DNA from: Candidatus Aerophobota bacterium
GTDB taxonomy: Bacteria; Aerophobota; Aerophobia; Aerophobales; Aerophobaceae
NCBI GenBank assembly: GCA_030672545.1
Contig: DAOVGF010000066.1
Location: 1-12,911 of the forward strand
Length of the DNA stretch: 12,911 bases
Reading direction: 5' to 3'
Shown: positions 1 through 5,723 of the stretch, one piece after another
Numbering within the stretch: position 1 is the first letter of the stretch
Layout of the letters: each line of letters starts with the position of its first letter
The notes under the pieces: generated by a model
What the model was told of the DNA's origin: nothing
The model's database searches: none
The model's input: the letters and a program-made list of their open reading frames with translations, nothing else
Position numbers and translations under genes: made by a program

Positions 1-11
1 TTAGTTTTTCC

Positions 12-65
12 CTGGAAAAAGCCAGTCTTTTTAGCTCAGAAAACGGAATGAACCTTCTGAACTAA
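12..65 (-). terminator. Hairpins just downstream of hypA, possible terminator or 3'-end structure
   Basis: Directly after the hypA stop, positions 55-65 (TTCTGAACTAA) pair with 31-41 (TTAGCTCAGAA) to give an 11-bp stem with one G-U wobble in RNA and a 13-nt loop. A second, weak stem (CTGG at 12-15, CCAG at 22-25) follows. The place fits the end of the hyp transcript. There is no clean T-run immediately after the long stem on the minus strand, so intrinsic termination is only a guess. The structure could instead protect the mRNA 3' end. Confidence 0.35.
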
Positions 66-76
66 GATTTCTACTT

Positions 77-451
77 TTACTTTTCTACCCTAATTTTGCT
101 AATGCTGCATTCTCTTCCCCGGTCTATTTCTATGCCGTTAGAGCCGCAGCGCGGGCAGAAAAAATGGGGAAGAACATAATGATAAAAAGGATTTTCTTCC
201 GTAGTTAATCCCCCCTGATAATGACAATGACCGCATTTAAAGTGGGGAGCAATTTTTTTTATCAGGATGCGGCTGCCTTGAGCCATTGTTTTCCTGAAAA
301 GTTCCTTAAGCCAAAAGGTAAGCTGATCCGGGCTTAAAAAGGTGAGCTCTCCAATTTCCAATTCTATCTCAATAACTCTTTTGGCATTTCTTTCTTTAGC
401 TTCCTGGATGATTCGCTGAGCGATAGCTCGGGAAATCGAAAAATCATGCAT
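77..451 (-). CDS. hypA: HypA, hydrogenase nickel-insertion metallochaperone
   Basis: HypA binds nickel and, with the GTPase HypB, delivers it to the large subunit of [NiFe]-hydrogenases in the cytoplasm; in some organisms it also serves urease. The 124-residue product has the normal family length. It starts MHD: His2 is the nickel ligand of the family, and Asp3 replaces the more usual Glu3. The structural zinc site is complete, with C73-x2-C76 (CGHC) and C99-x2-C102 (CPRC). The N-terminal half carries the expected ELEIGELTFLSPDQL stretch. The ATG at 451 is preceded by a modest AGG-containing site about 8 nt away. Upstream (to the right) is the disrupted hypB, 224 nt away across repeats, so the usual tight hypA-hypB pairing is opened up here. 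No hydrogenase structural gene lies in the window, so the client enzyme must be elsewhere. Confidence 0.95.
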   Translation of the reverse strand: MHDFSISRAIAQRIIQEAKERNAKRVIEIELEIGELTFLSPDQLTFWLKELFRKTMAQGSRILIKKIAPHFKCGHCHYQGGLTTEENPFYHYVLPHFFCPRCGSNGIEIDRGRECSISKIRVEK

Positions 452-514
452 ACCTTACACCTATCCATCCCCTTTTTCGCAATAGTTTAGTTTCCCTAAA
501 ATTTCTCTCTTTTC

Positions 515-620
515 TGTCATTGCGAGCTTGCCGACGGCAGGCGTGGCAATCTCAGAAGATTGCGGAGCCTGTTCCGAACAAAGTGAGATTGCTTCGTCAC
601 TTACGCTCCTCGCAATGACA
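515..620. repeat. 106-bp palindromic intergenic repeat (MITE-like) between hypB and hypA
   Basis: The element is bounded by a perfect 12-bp terminal inverted repeat: TGTCATTGCGAG at 515-526 and CTCGCAATGACA at 609-620. A nested perfect 8-bp inverted repeat lies inside: GCAATCTC at 546-553 and GAGATTGC at 585-592. Smaller palindromes fill the interior, GCCGACGGC at 530-538 and TGTTCCGAACA at 570-580. No coding frame is evident. From memory, sequences with these ends occur as high-copy intergenic repeats in many bacterial genomes, which suggests a non-autonomous miniature element. Only one copy is in this window, so copy number and target-site duplication cannot be judged here. Confidence 0.75.
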
Positions 621-631
621 CGCTGACGAAC

Positions 632-671
632 GCAGGCTAAAGCCTGCGGCTACCACTTTTCGGAAAAGTGG
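632..671. repeat. Two adjacent perfect hairpins downstream of hypB
   Basis: Two inverted repeats sit between the hypB stop and the 106-bp element. The first is GCAGGCT at 632-638 with AGCCTGC at 641-647. The second is CCACTTTT at 653-660 with AAAAGTGG at 664-671, an 8-bp perfect stem with a 3-nt loop. They begin 5 nt after the hypB stop codon. They could end or stabilise the hypB transcript, although neither has a T-run after it on the minus strand. The first also resembles another dispersed repeat motif that I recall from uncultivated bacterial genomes, so the whole 515-671 block may be a cluster of repeat units rather than regulatory DNA. Confidence 0.55.
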
Positions 672-675
672 AGAT

Positions 676-1352
676 CTATTCTGAAAATCTCAAGCCTTCA
701 ACTACCTGGGATAAACCTGCTCCGGTTACACAATTGGTAAAGGCTACCAGTAAATCCGGCCTTATTTTTTTAAGATCCTGCTTAAGCAATTCCGGGGAAA
801 CTTCCATTAGGCGAGCCAGGTCAATTTTGTTAACTACTGCCACATCAGCTTCCAAAAATATGTAAGGATGTTTAACCACCATCCAGGGACCTTCCGTCAC
901 TGAAATGATTACTAAACGTTTATGGGCCCCCAGAGGAAATTCGGCCGGGCAAATAAGATTTCCTACATTTTCAATAAATATTAAATCCAAAGAGACCAGA
1001 TCCATTTTTGCCAGGGCCTTAGCTACCAAGTGGGCATCAAGATGGCACTCCTTGCCTGTATTAATCTGGAGCCACCCTTACTCCTTCTTGAGCAATTCTT
1101 TCAGCATCAATGGAAGTGGTAACATCTCCGGCAATAACCCCAATTCTGTAGTTTTTCCTTAAAAGGGGAATTAGATTTTTTCTTAAAGACGTTTTCCCTG
1201 ACCCAACCGAACCCATCACATCTACCGCCAGTATCCCATGCTGCTCCAAGAGCTTCTGATTCTCTTGAGCCAGTTGGCGATTTCGCCGAAGAAGATCCTC
1301 CTCCAGTTCAATATCCAGGATTTCCCCTTCTTCTGATTTAAATTGGTTCCAT
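676..1352 (-). pseudogene. hypB: hypB, hydrogenase nickel-insertion GTPase, interrupted by two apparent 1-nt insertions
   Basis: HypB is the SIMIBI-class GTPase that works with HypA to load nickel into [NiFe]-hydrogenase. Reading from an ATG at 1352 (AAGGAG site at 1360-1365, 7-nt spacing) gives MEPI and then a stop. Removing one T from the TTT at 1340-1342 opens the frame into KSEEGEILD and a normal HypB N-terminus. The frame then runs through the P-loop GSVGSGKTS and TSIDAERI to a stop at 1061-1063. Removing one C from 1068-1069 restores QINTGKECHLDAH, then FIENVGNLICP and NKIDL, ending at 676. The repaired product is about 224 residues, normal for HypB without a His-rich tail. The Cys-His metal site (KECH) and the later Cys (NLICP) are both present. 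Motifs are otherwise intact, so the indels are recent or are sequence errors. If real, the longest intact piece containing the P-loop could start only at a TTG at 1249. An alternative repair uses the ATG at 1359 plus one extra G in the later G-run. Confidence 0.88.
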
Positions 1353-1387
1353 AATCCATCTCCTTGTGGCTGGTAATTTGAATAATC

Positions 1388-1406
1388 GGTCTCTTGAACA
1401 GAGACC
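1388..1406 (-). terminator. 7-bp perfect hairpin in the pncC-hypB gap
   Basis: On the minus strand GGTCTCT (1406-1400) is followed by the loop GTTCA and AGAGACC (1394-1388), a perfect 7-bp stem. It lies after the pncC stop (1419) and before the hypB start (1352). The next bases are GATTATTC, a poor T-run, so intrinsic termination would be weak. It could equally be a processing or attenuation site. Confidence 0.35.
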
Positions 1407-1418
1407 TGGACAAATCCT

Positions 1419-1898
1419 CTAAGTTTCTCGCTCCAGATATTCTCGGAGCATATTTAGAGCAGCCTGGGAACTTTTCCATTTTATTAGCTTTCTCTCACCG
1501 GAAAAAACAAATCTCTGGCATCGGATATCCTTCGATGAACTCAGAGCCATATAAACCAATCCCACTGGTTTTTTCAGATTGCCACCCTGGGGACCGGCGA
1601 TTCCGGTAATACTAATCCCCAGGTCGGTCTCTCTGAGTTCTCTTATTCGAAGAGCCATTTCTCTGGCTACTTCTTCACTTACTGCTCCCTTTTCCTCAAT
1701 AATTTTCCCAGAAATCCCCAGTACCTCAACTTTAGCTCGATTACTATAGCTAACAATTCCACACTCGTAGTATTTAGAGCTTCCGGGAATATTGGTCAGT
1801 AGATGAGAAAGTAACCCTCCGGTACAGGATTCAGCCACCGCCAGGGTCATTTTCTTTTGGACAAGTAAAGAAGCTATTATCCTCTCAAGTTTTGACAC
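1419..1898 (-). CDS. pncC: NMN deamidase PncC (CinA C-terminal domain protein)
   Basis: PncC hydrolyses nicotinamide mononucleotide to nicotinate mononucleotide and ammonia, returning the NMN released by DNA ligase and other reactions to NAD synthesis. The 159-residue product is a stand-alone CinA C-terminal domain of usual length. The family blocks are in order: AESCTGG (residues 22-28), YSN (51-53), GAVSEEVA (71-78), TGIAGPQGG (98-106) and PVGLVY (111-116). There is no N-terminal molybdopterin-binding-like domain, so this is not full-length CinA. The start is GTG at 1898. An in-frame TAG four codons further up excludes a longer form, and AGGA about 10 nt away is a plausible ribosome site. 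The gene lies between a ROK kinase and hypB, all co-directional. Confidence 0.93.
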   Translation of the reverse strand: MSKLERIIASLLVQKKMTLAVAESCTGGLLSHLLTNIPGSSKYYECGIVSYSNRAKVEVLGISGKIIEEKGAVSEEVAREMALRIRELRETDLGISITGIAGPQGGNLKKPVGLVYMALSSSKDIRCQRFVFSGERKLIKWKSSQAALNMLREYLERET

Positions 1899-1919
1899 AA
1901 GCTCATCTTCCTAAAAAAG

Positions 1920-1994
1920 TTAATAATAATGCGGGCTCTTCTGCCACAATTTGATGGGAAGACTAAAAACTGTAGCTATTTCTTCCTTTTTCAT
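1920..1994 (-). CDS. Possible 24-codon small ORF coupled to the ROK kinase stop
   Basis: The 92-nt gap between the ROK kinase and pncC holds a short frame whose ATG overlaps the kinase stop (ATGA, 1994-1991) and which runs 24 codons to TAA at 1920-1922. It encodes MKKEEIATVF followed by SLPIKLWQKSPHYY. A GAGGA sequence lies about 10 nt before the ATG, inside the kinase C-terminal codons. The overlap suggests translational coupling, but so short a frame can arise by chance and I recognise no family. It may also be the remnant of a lost gene. Confidence 0.2.
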   Translation of the reverse strand: MKKEEIATVFSLPIKLWQKSPHYY

Positions 1995-2980
1995 AGGAGT
2001 TGTTTCCTCTTCAATACTGTTGCCGCCGCCCCCAGAGCACCAGCGTTATCCCCCAGCTCTCCCAAGACTATCTTCACTCCCTCAATAGCAACCTTTAAGG
2101 CATGCTCACTCGAATATTTCCGGACCGGTTCAAGTAAAAGTTCACCGGCTTTGGACATCCCCCCGGCCAAGATGACCATCTGAGGATTAAGAACATTAAC
2201 CATTGAGGCAATGCCTATTCCCAGATAACGGCTGGTCTCCTCTAAAATCCTGCAGCCAAGTTGGTCACCCTGGCTGGCTGCCTTAAAAACCATCTTACAA
2301 GTGATTTCTTCCCATTTGTCCCCGACCCACTCTTTTATGATTGTTTCTGCACCACTTTTGAGATAGACCAAAGTTCTTTTTACCACCGCCATAGCCGAGG
2401 CGTAGGCCTCCAGACATCCTTTAATACCACAGCCACAAAGTAGGCCCTCCTCATGAATAATGATATGACCGATCTCAGCAGCCGTATCCCAGGATCCATG
2501 GTAAACTTGTCCTTGAATTATGATTCCTCCCCCTATTCCTGTCCCCAGAGTGAGAAGAATCAGATTATCTACATTTTTTCCGGCACCAAGCCACCATTCT
2601 CCCAAGGCCGCGGCGTTAGCATCCTTTTCCAAATAAACCGGCAGGTTAATTCTCTGCTCTAAGATTTTCACCAGAGGAACATTAATCCAACCAGGAAGAT
2701 TGGGGGCGAAATGAATAATGCCAGGGTTAGTATTTAAAGGACCGGGACTACCTACCCCTATTCCCTCAATCTGATTAGGGGAAATTCCCAGACTAACAGC
2801 CTCATCAAGGACTTCCTGAATAGAACAGGTGATTCGATCAATCGTTCTTTCTTTTCCCTCCTGGGCCCGAGTTTTACGTGTCCGTCTGGCTAATATCTCA
2901 CCATCCTCGGAACAGAGAAGGGAAACGATGTTAGTCCCTCCCAAATCCACTCCTACGAGAAACTGGGAACTTTTATTCAT
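1991..2980 (-). CDS. ROK-family sugar kinase, glucokinase-like
   Basis: ROK kinases phosphorylate a free hexose (glucose, N-acetylglucosamine, N-acetylmannosamine, fructose or allose, depending on the member) with ATP in the cytoplasm. The 329-residue product has normal length and no N-terminal helix-turn-helix, so it is an enzyme rather than a ROK repressor. Visible motifs are the phosphate-binding DLGGTN (residues 12-17), EKDANAAALGE with the catalytic Asp120, LGTGIGGG (145-152) and ExGH (169-172). The zinc site CGCGxxGCLE supplies C182, C184 and C189 alongside His172. These fit the glucokinase-type branch, though the substrate cannot be settled by reading. It starts 17 nt after argD with only a weak ribosome site (CGGA). 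An allose or allulose link to the epimerase further upstream is possible but speculative. Confidence 0.9.
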   Translation of the reverse strand: MNKSSQFLVGVDLGGTNIVSLLCSEDGEILARRTRKTRAQEGKERTIDRITCSIQEVLDEAVSLGISPNQIEGIGVGSPGPLNTNPGIIHFAPNLPGWINVPLVKILEQRINLPVYLEKDANAAALGEWWLGAGKNVDNLILLTLGTGIGGGIIIQGQVYHGSWDTAAEIGHIIIHEEGLLCGCGIKGCLEAYASAMAVVKRTLVYLKSGAETIIKEWVGDKWEEITCKMVFKAASQGDQLGCRILEETSRYLGIGIASMVNVLNPQMVILAGGMSKAGELLLEPVRKYSSEHALKVAIEGVKIVLGELGDNAGALGAAATVLKRKQLL

Positions 2981-2997
2981 TAGAAAATATCCGATGA

Positions 2998-4191
2998 CTA
3001 AATTTTGTTGGCCACCGTTCTTAAACTTTCAGCAAGAATCTCTAAAGCTCTATTGATATCCTCTTTCTGGACGATAAGAGGTGGAAGGAAACGAAGAGTG
3101 TTACCCGCCGCGCAATTGATAAGAAGTCCCCTTTCACGGCATTCTTTAACAACCTCCCTGGCACCGGAATATAATTCCATCCCCACCATCAATCCTTTCC
3201 CTCGCACTTCCTTTATTAGATGAAATTCTTCTTTGATCTTCTCTAATTGCTGGCGAAAATAACCACCTCTCTCTTCTGCTTTCTCCACCAATCGCTCTTC
3301 GACCAAAACCCGGAGAAAAGCCAGAGCCGCCGCACAAGCCAAGGGATTCCCTCCAAAGGTAGAAGCGTGATCCCCAGGTTGAAAGCTATTGGCTACCTCT
3401 TCTCGAGCCAGAGTAGCCCCCATAGGAAATCCTCCCCCCAATGGCTTGGCCACCGTGAGAATATCAGGCTCAATCCCGTAGTGTTCATAGGCAAATAATC
3501 TGCCCGTTCTTCCCAAACCACACTGAACCTCATCCAAAATCAGCAAAATTCCCTCTTGGTCACATAATTGCCTCAGTCCCTGAAGAAAACTCTTATCCGC
3601 TACTTTGATTCCACCCTCACCCTGGATAGGCTCCAGGATAACAGCACAGGTCTTGCTGGAAAATCCCTGCTCAACTTGCGACAAGTCATTAAAGGGAACA
3701 AAGCGAACCCCCGAAGCAAAAGGACCAAAACCTTTCTGATACTTTGTCTGTCCGGTAATCCCCAGGGTAGCCAGAGTTCTTCCATGGAAAGAATTCTCCA
3801 TGGACAAAATCTCAAAAGCGCCCCGAGAGCTTCCGAATTTCCGGGCTAACTTTATGGCGGCTTCGTTAGCCTCTGCTCCGGAATTGGAAAAGAAAACGCG
3901 GTCAGCAAAGGAACATCTACATAACTCCTCAGCCAGTTCTACTTGAAGACGAATATGATAAAGATTAGAACAATGAATGAGCTCCTTTACCTGGCCCTGT
4001 ATAGCTTTGACAATCTCTGGATGGCAATGACCTACCTCCATTACTCCAATCCCAGAGATAAAATCAAGATACTCTTTTCCCTCGCTATCCCAGACTCTTA
4101 CTCCTTGCCCCTTTTCTATGACCAGGGGAATCCGGGTATAAGTGGGCATCAAACACCTCTCCGCCCGCTCTATGATTTGCTTAGTAGTCAT
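2998..4191 (-). CDS. argD: Acetylornithine aminotransferase (class III PLP aminotransferase)
   Basis: ArgD transfers an amino group from glutamate to N-acetylglutamate 5-semialdehyde, the fourth step of arginine synthesis; many members also serve in lysine synthesis on succinyl-diaminopimelate. The 397-residue product has the usual length. Expected elements are SGAEANE (residues 104-110) for cofactor phosphate contact, SFHGRT (134-139), EPIQGEGG (187-194), Asp220 of LDEVQ pairing with the pyridine nitrogen, the Schiff-base Lys249 in VAKPLGGG, and STFGGNPLA (277-285). The ATG at 4191 has a strong GGAGG site 7 nt upstream. No other arginine gene is nearby, so argD stands apart from its pathway here. 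Closely related 4-aminobutyrate or ornithine aminotransferases share the fold, but length and motifs fit ArgD best. Confidence 0.92.
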   Translation of the reverse strand: MTTKQIIERAERCLMPTYTRIPLVIEKGQGVRVWDSEGKEYLDFISGIGVMEVGHCHPEIVKAIQGQVKELIHCSNLYHIRLQVELAEELCRCSFADRVFFSNSGAEANEAAIKLARKFGSSRGAFEILSMENSFHGRTLATLGITGQTKYQKGFGPFASGVRFVPFNDLSQVEQGFSSKTCAVILEPIQGEGGIKVADKSFLQGLRQLCDQEGILLILDEVQCGLGRTGRLFAYEHYGIEPDILTVAKPLGGGFPMGATLAREEVANSFQPGDHASTFGGNPLACAAALAFLRVLVEERLVEKAEERGGYFRQQLEKIKEEFHLIKEVRGKGLMVGMELYSGAREVVKECRERGLLINCAAGNTLRFLPPLIVQKEDINRALEILAESLRTVANKI

Positions 4192-4222
4192 AAAAAGTTC
4201 CTCCCGGGAGTTTTTTAGTGAA

Positions 4223-4252
4223 ATTGTTACCAGAACCTTCTTTCTCTGTCAA
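4223..4252 (-). promoter_or_regulatory. Candidate sigma-70 promoter for argD-ROK-pncC
   Basis: The 98-nt gap between the epimerase and argD contains a perfect TTGACA (-35) at 4252-4247 on the minus strand. A 17-nt spacer is followed by TAACAAT (4229-4223), preceded by TGG as in extended -10 elements. Initiation would leave a leader of about 25 nt with the argD ribosome site. The -10 match is only partial. It is the only gap of this size between the epimerase and the right edge of the window, which supports a new transcription unit here. Confidence 0.45.
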
Positions 4253-4289
4253 AGTAATTATCTTGAAATCCGCCGAGGGAAGAGCACCA

Positions 4290-4961
4290 TTAAAAATTTT
4301 GCTGGCAAACCCTCTTAAATTGCCGGGTAGCCTCCTCTATATCCTTACCTGACTGAAAAATACTTGAGGTACCAGCCACAAAAACATTTGCTCCGGCAGC
4401 TTTAGTAAGGGGAATAGTTTTTTCATTAATGTTTCCGTCCACCTCTATGTCGATGGAAAGTGAATTCTCCTCAATCATTTCTCTTAGTTTTTTGATTTTG
4501 GGAAGTACCTGAGGAATAAAAGTTTGACCGGCGAATCCTGGATCAACGGTCATAACAATAACTACATCTAACAGCGGCAGAAGATATTTTAGGTGAGAGA
4601 GAGGAGTAGCTGGATTAAGAACTACTCCGGCTTTTTTCCCACCTTCTTTGATCATTCCAATTAACCGGTGCAGACAATTAGAAGACTCGGAATGAACAAA
4701 AATCATATCGCTACCTACTTTGATGAAAGTAGAGATGAACTTCTCAGGATCACTCAACTGGAGATGAGCCTCAAAAGGTAGATTTGTCTTATTCCTCAAA
4801 GCCTGAAGAATTAAAGGCCCCAGGGTTAGATTGGGTACAAAATGAGCATCCATAATATCAAAATGGAGAAGGTCTATTCCTCCCGCCTCCAACTTTTTTA
4901 CTTCCTCAGCTAGTCTACCCAGGTTGGCACACATCATTGATGCAGAAGTCTTAATTTTCAT
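4290..4961 (-). CDS. Ketose-phosphate 3-epimerase, Rpe family, AlsE-like
   Basis: Rpe-family TIM barrels epimerise C3 of a ketose phosphate: ribulose-5-phosphate to xylulose-5-phosphate (Rpe), or allulose-6-phosphate to fructose-6-phosphate (AlsE). The 223-residue protein keeps the metal and catalytic set, with His33 and Asp35 in LLHFDIMD, His66 in FEAHLQL and Asp175 in EVDGN. Several positions depart from typical Rpe. The start reads SASMMCANL rather than a PSILSADF-like motif. MTVDPGFAGQ (127-136) has Asp where Rpe normally has Asn in VNPGFGGQ, and Ala39 stands in DIMDAHFVPN where Gly is usual. The first two resemble E. coli AlsE as I remember it. The ATG at 4961 has GAGGG 6 nt before it and lies 9 nt after the HAD phosphatase stop. 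A pentose-phosphate role is still possible because gph-rpe pairs are common. Confidence 0.85.
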   Translation of the reverse strand: MKIKTSASMMCANLGRLAEEVKKLEAGGIDLLHFDIMDAHFVPNLTLGPLILQALRNKTNLPFEAHLQLSDPEKFISTFIKVGSDMIFVHSESSNCLHRLIGMIKEGGKKAGVVLNPATPLSHLKYLLPLLDVVIVMTVDPGFAGQTFIPQVLPKIKKLREMIEENSLSIDIEVDGNINEKTIPLTKAAGANVFVAGTSSIFQSGKDIEEATRQFKRVCQQNF

Positions 4962-4970
4962 TGTTATCCC

Positions 4971-5723
4971 TCAAATAACCTTAATTTGCCTTAGCGAATC
5001 TATGACTACATCAGCCCAGTTCTCCAATACCTGACCAGGAGTAACCCCATTTAAAATTCCCACAGTTAGAGCTACCCCAGCTCTCTTGCCCATCTTCACG
5101 TCGGTAACCGCATCCCCCACCATAATCAGCTTATTCCTAGGGATTCCCAGACGGTCAGAAATGAGAAAAATCGCCTCCGGATGAGGTTTTCTCTGAGAAA
5201 CATCCTGCGAGGTAACAATGTAATCAAAAAAATCCTTGATTTTGAGAAACTCAAGGACACGCCGGGTTTGCTCATCTCCATCCACAGTGGCAATGGCCAG
5301 TCGCAAACCATTTTCCTGTAGATGAGTAAGGCACTGCCGGAGATAAGGTACCGGCCTGGTGATTTCTTCCACCTTGAGAGAGCGCTCAGTTCCCAAGAAG
5401 GCTTCTTCCATTAACTGACGAGCTTCATCCCAGGGATAACCATTCTGGTAAAGGACACCCGAAGCAATAAGTATTTCATCCTGCACTGAGGCCAGAACTA
5501 AGGGACCCCGGGGATCGATTTTTCCATCCGGCGGATCGATACCGCAACTTCTTAGTACTGACGCCGCTATCTCCTCAGAAATTCCCAGAGTATGGACCAT
5601 TAATCTCATTCTTACTTCAGCAATTTTACGCCAAACAAAAGCAAAGTCAATCAAAGTTCCATCCTTATCAAAAACGATTCCCTCTGCTTCTACTACTTTA
5701 TCACCGATGCGTAATTTACCCAC
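4971..5723 (-). CDS. HAD-superfamily phosphatase, Gph/phosphoglycolate phosphatase-like
   Basis: A 250-residue soluble hydrolase of the haloacid dehalogenase superfamily, expected to remove phosphate from a small metabolite. All four catalytic motifs are visible: motif I FDKDGTL with nucleophile Asp19 and acid/base Asp21, motif II Thr146 in IATVDGD, motif III Lys179 in QRKPHPE, and motif IV MVGDAVTD with Asp204 and Asp208 for Mg2+. The helical cap (about residues 25-125) identifies a C1-cap enzyme like phosphoglycolate phosphatase or sugar phosphatases. The substrate cannot be read from sequence. The start is GTG at 5723, inside the kinase's last codons (8-nt overlap), with a G-rich site about 7 nt upstream. 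Its position between a sugar kinase and a ketose-phosphate epimerase suggests a sugar phosphate, or phosphoglycolate as in the E. coli rpe-gph pair. Confidence 0.87.
   Translation of the reverse strand: MGKLRIGDKVVEAEGIVFDKDGTLIDFAFVWRKIAEVRMRLMVHTLGISEEIAASVLRSCGIDPPDGKIDPRGPLVLASVQDEILIASGVLYQNGYPWDEARQLMEEAFLGTERSLKVEEITRPVPYLRQCLTHLQENGLRLAIATVDGDEQTRRVLEFLKIKDFFDYIVTSQDVSQRKPHPEAIFLISDRLGIPRNKLIMVGDAVTDVKMGKRAGVALTVGILNGVTPGQVLENWADVVIDSLRQIKVI

Noticed and set aside
1222..1479. 85-codon frame on the minus strand overlapping the hypB 5' end
   Set aside because: It runs through the end of pncC and the start of hypB in another frame. The HypB-like residues (ENQKLLEQHGILAVDV) are in the neighbouring frame, so this is mostly a shadow. 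Only its ATG at 1359 could matter, as an alternative hypB start.
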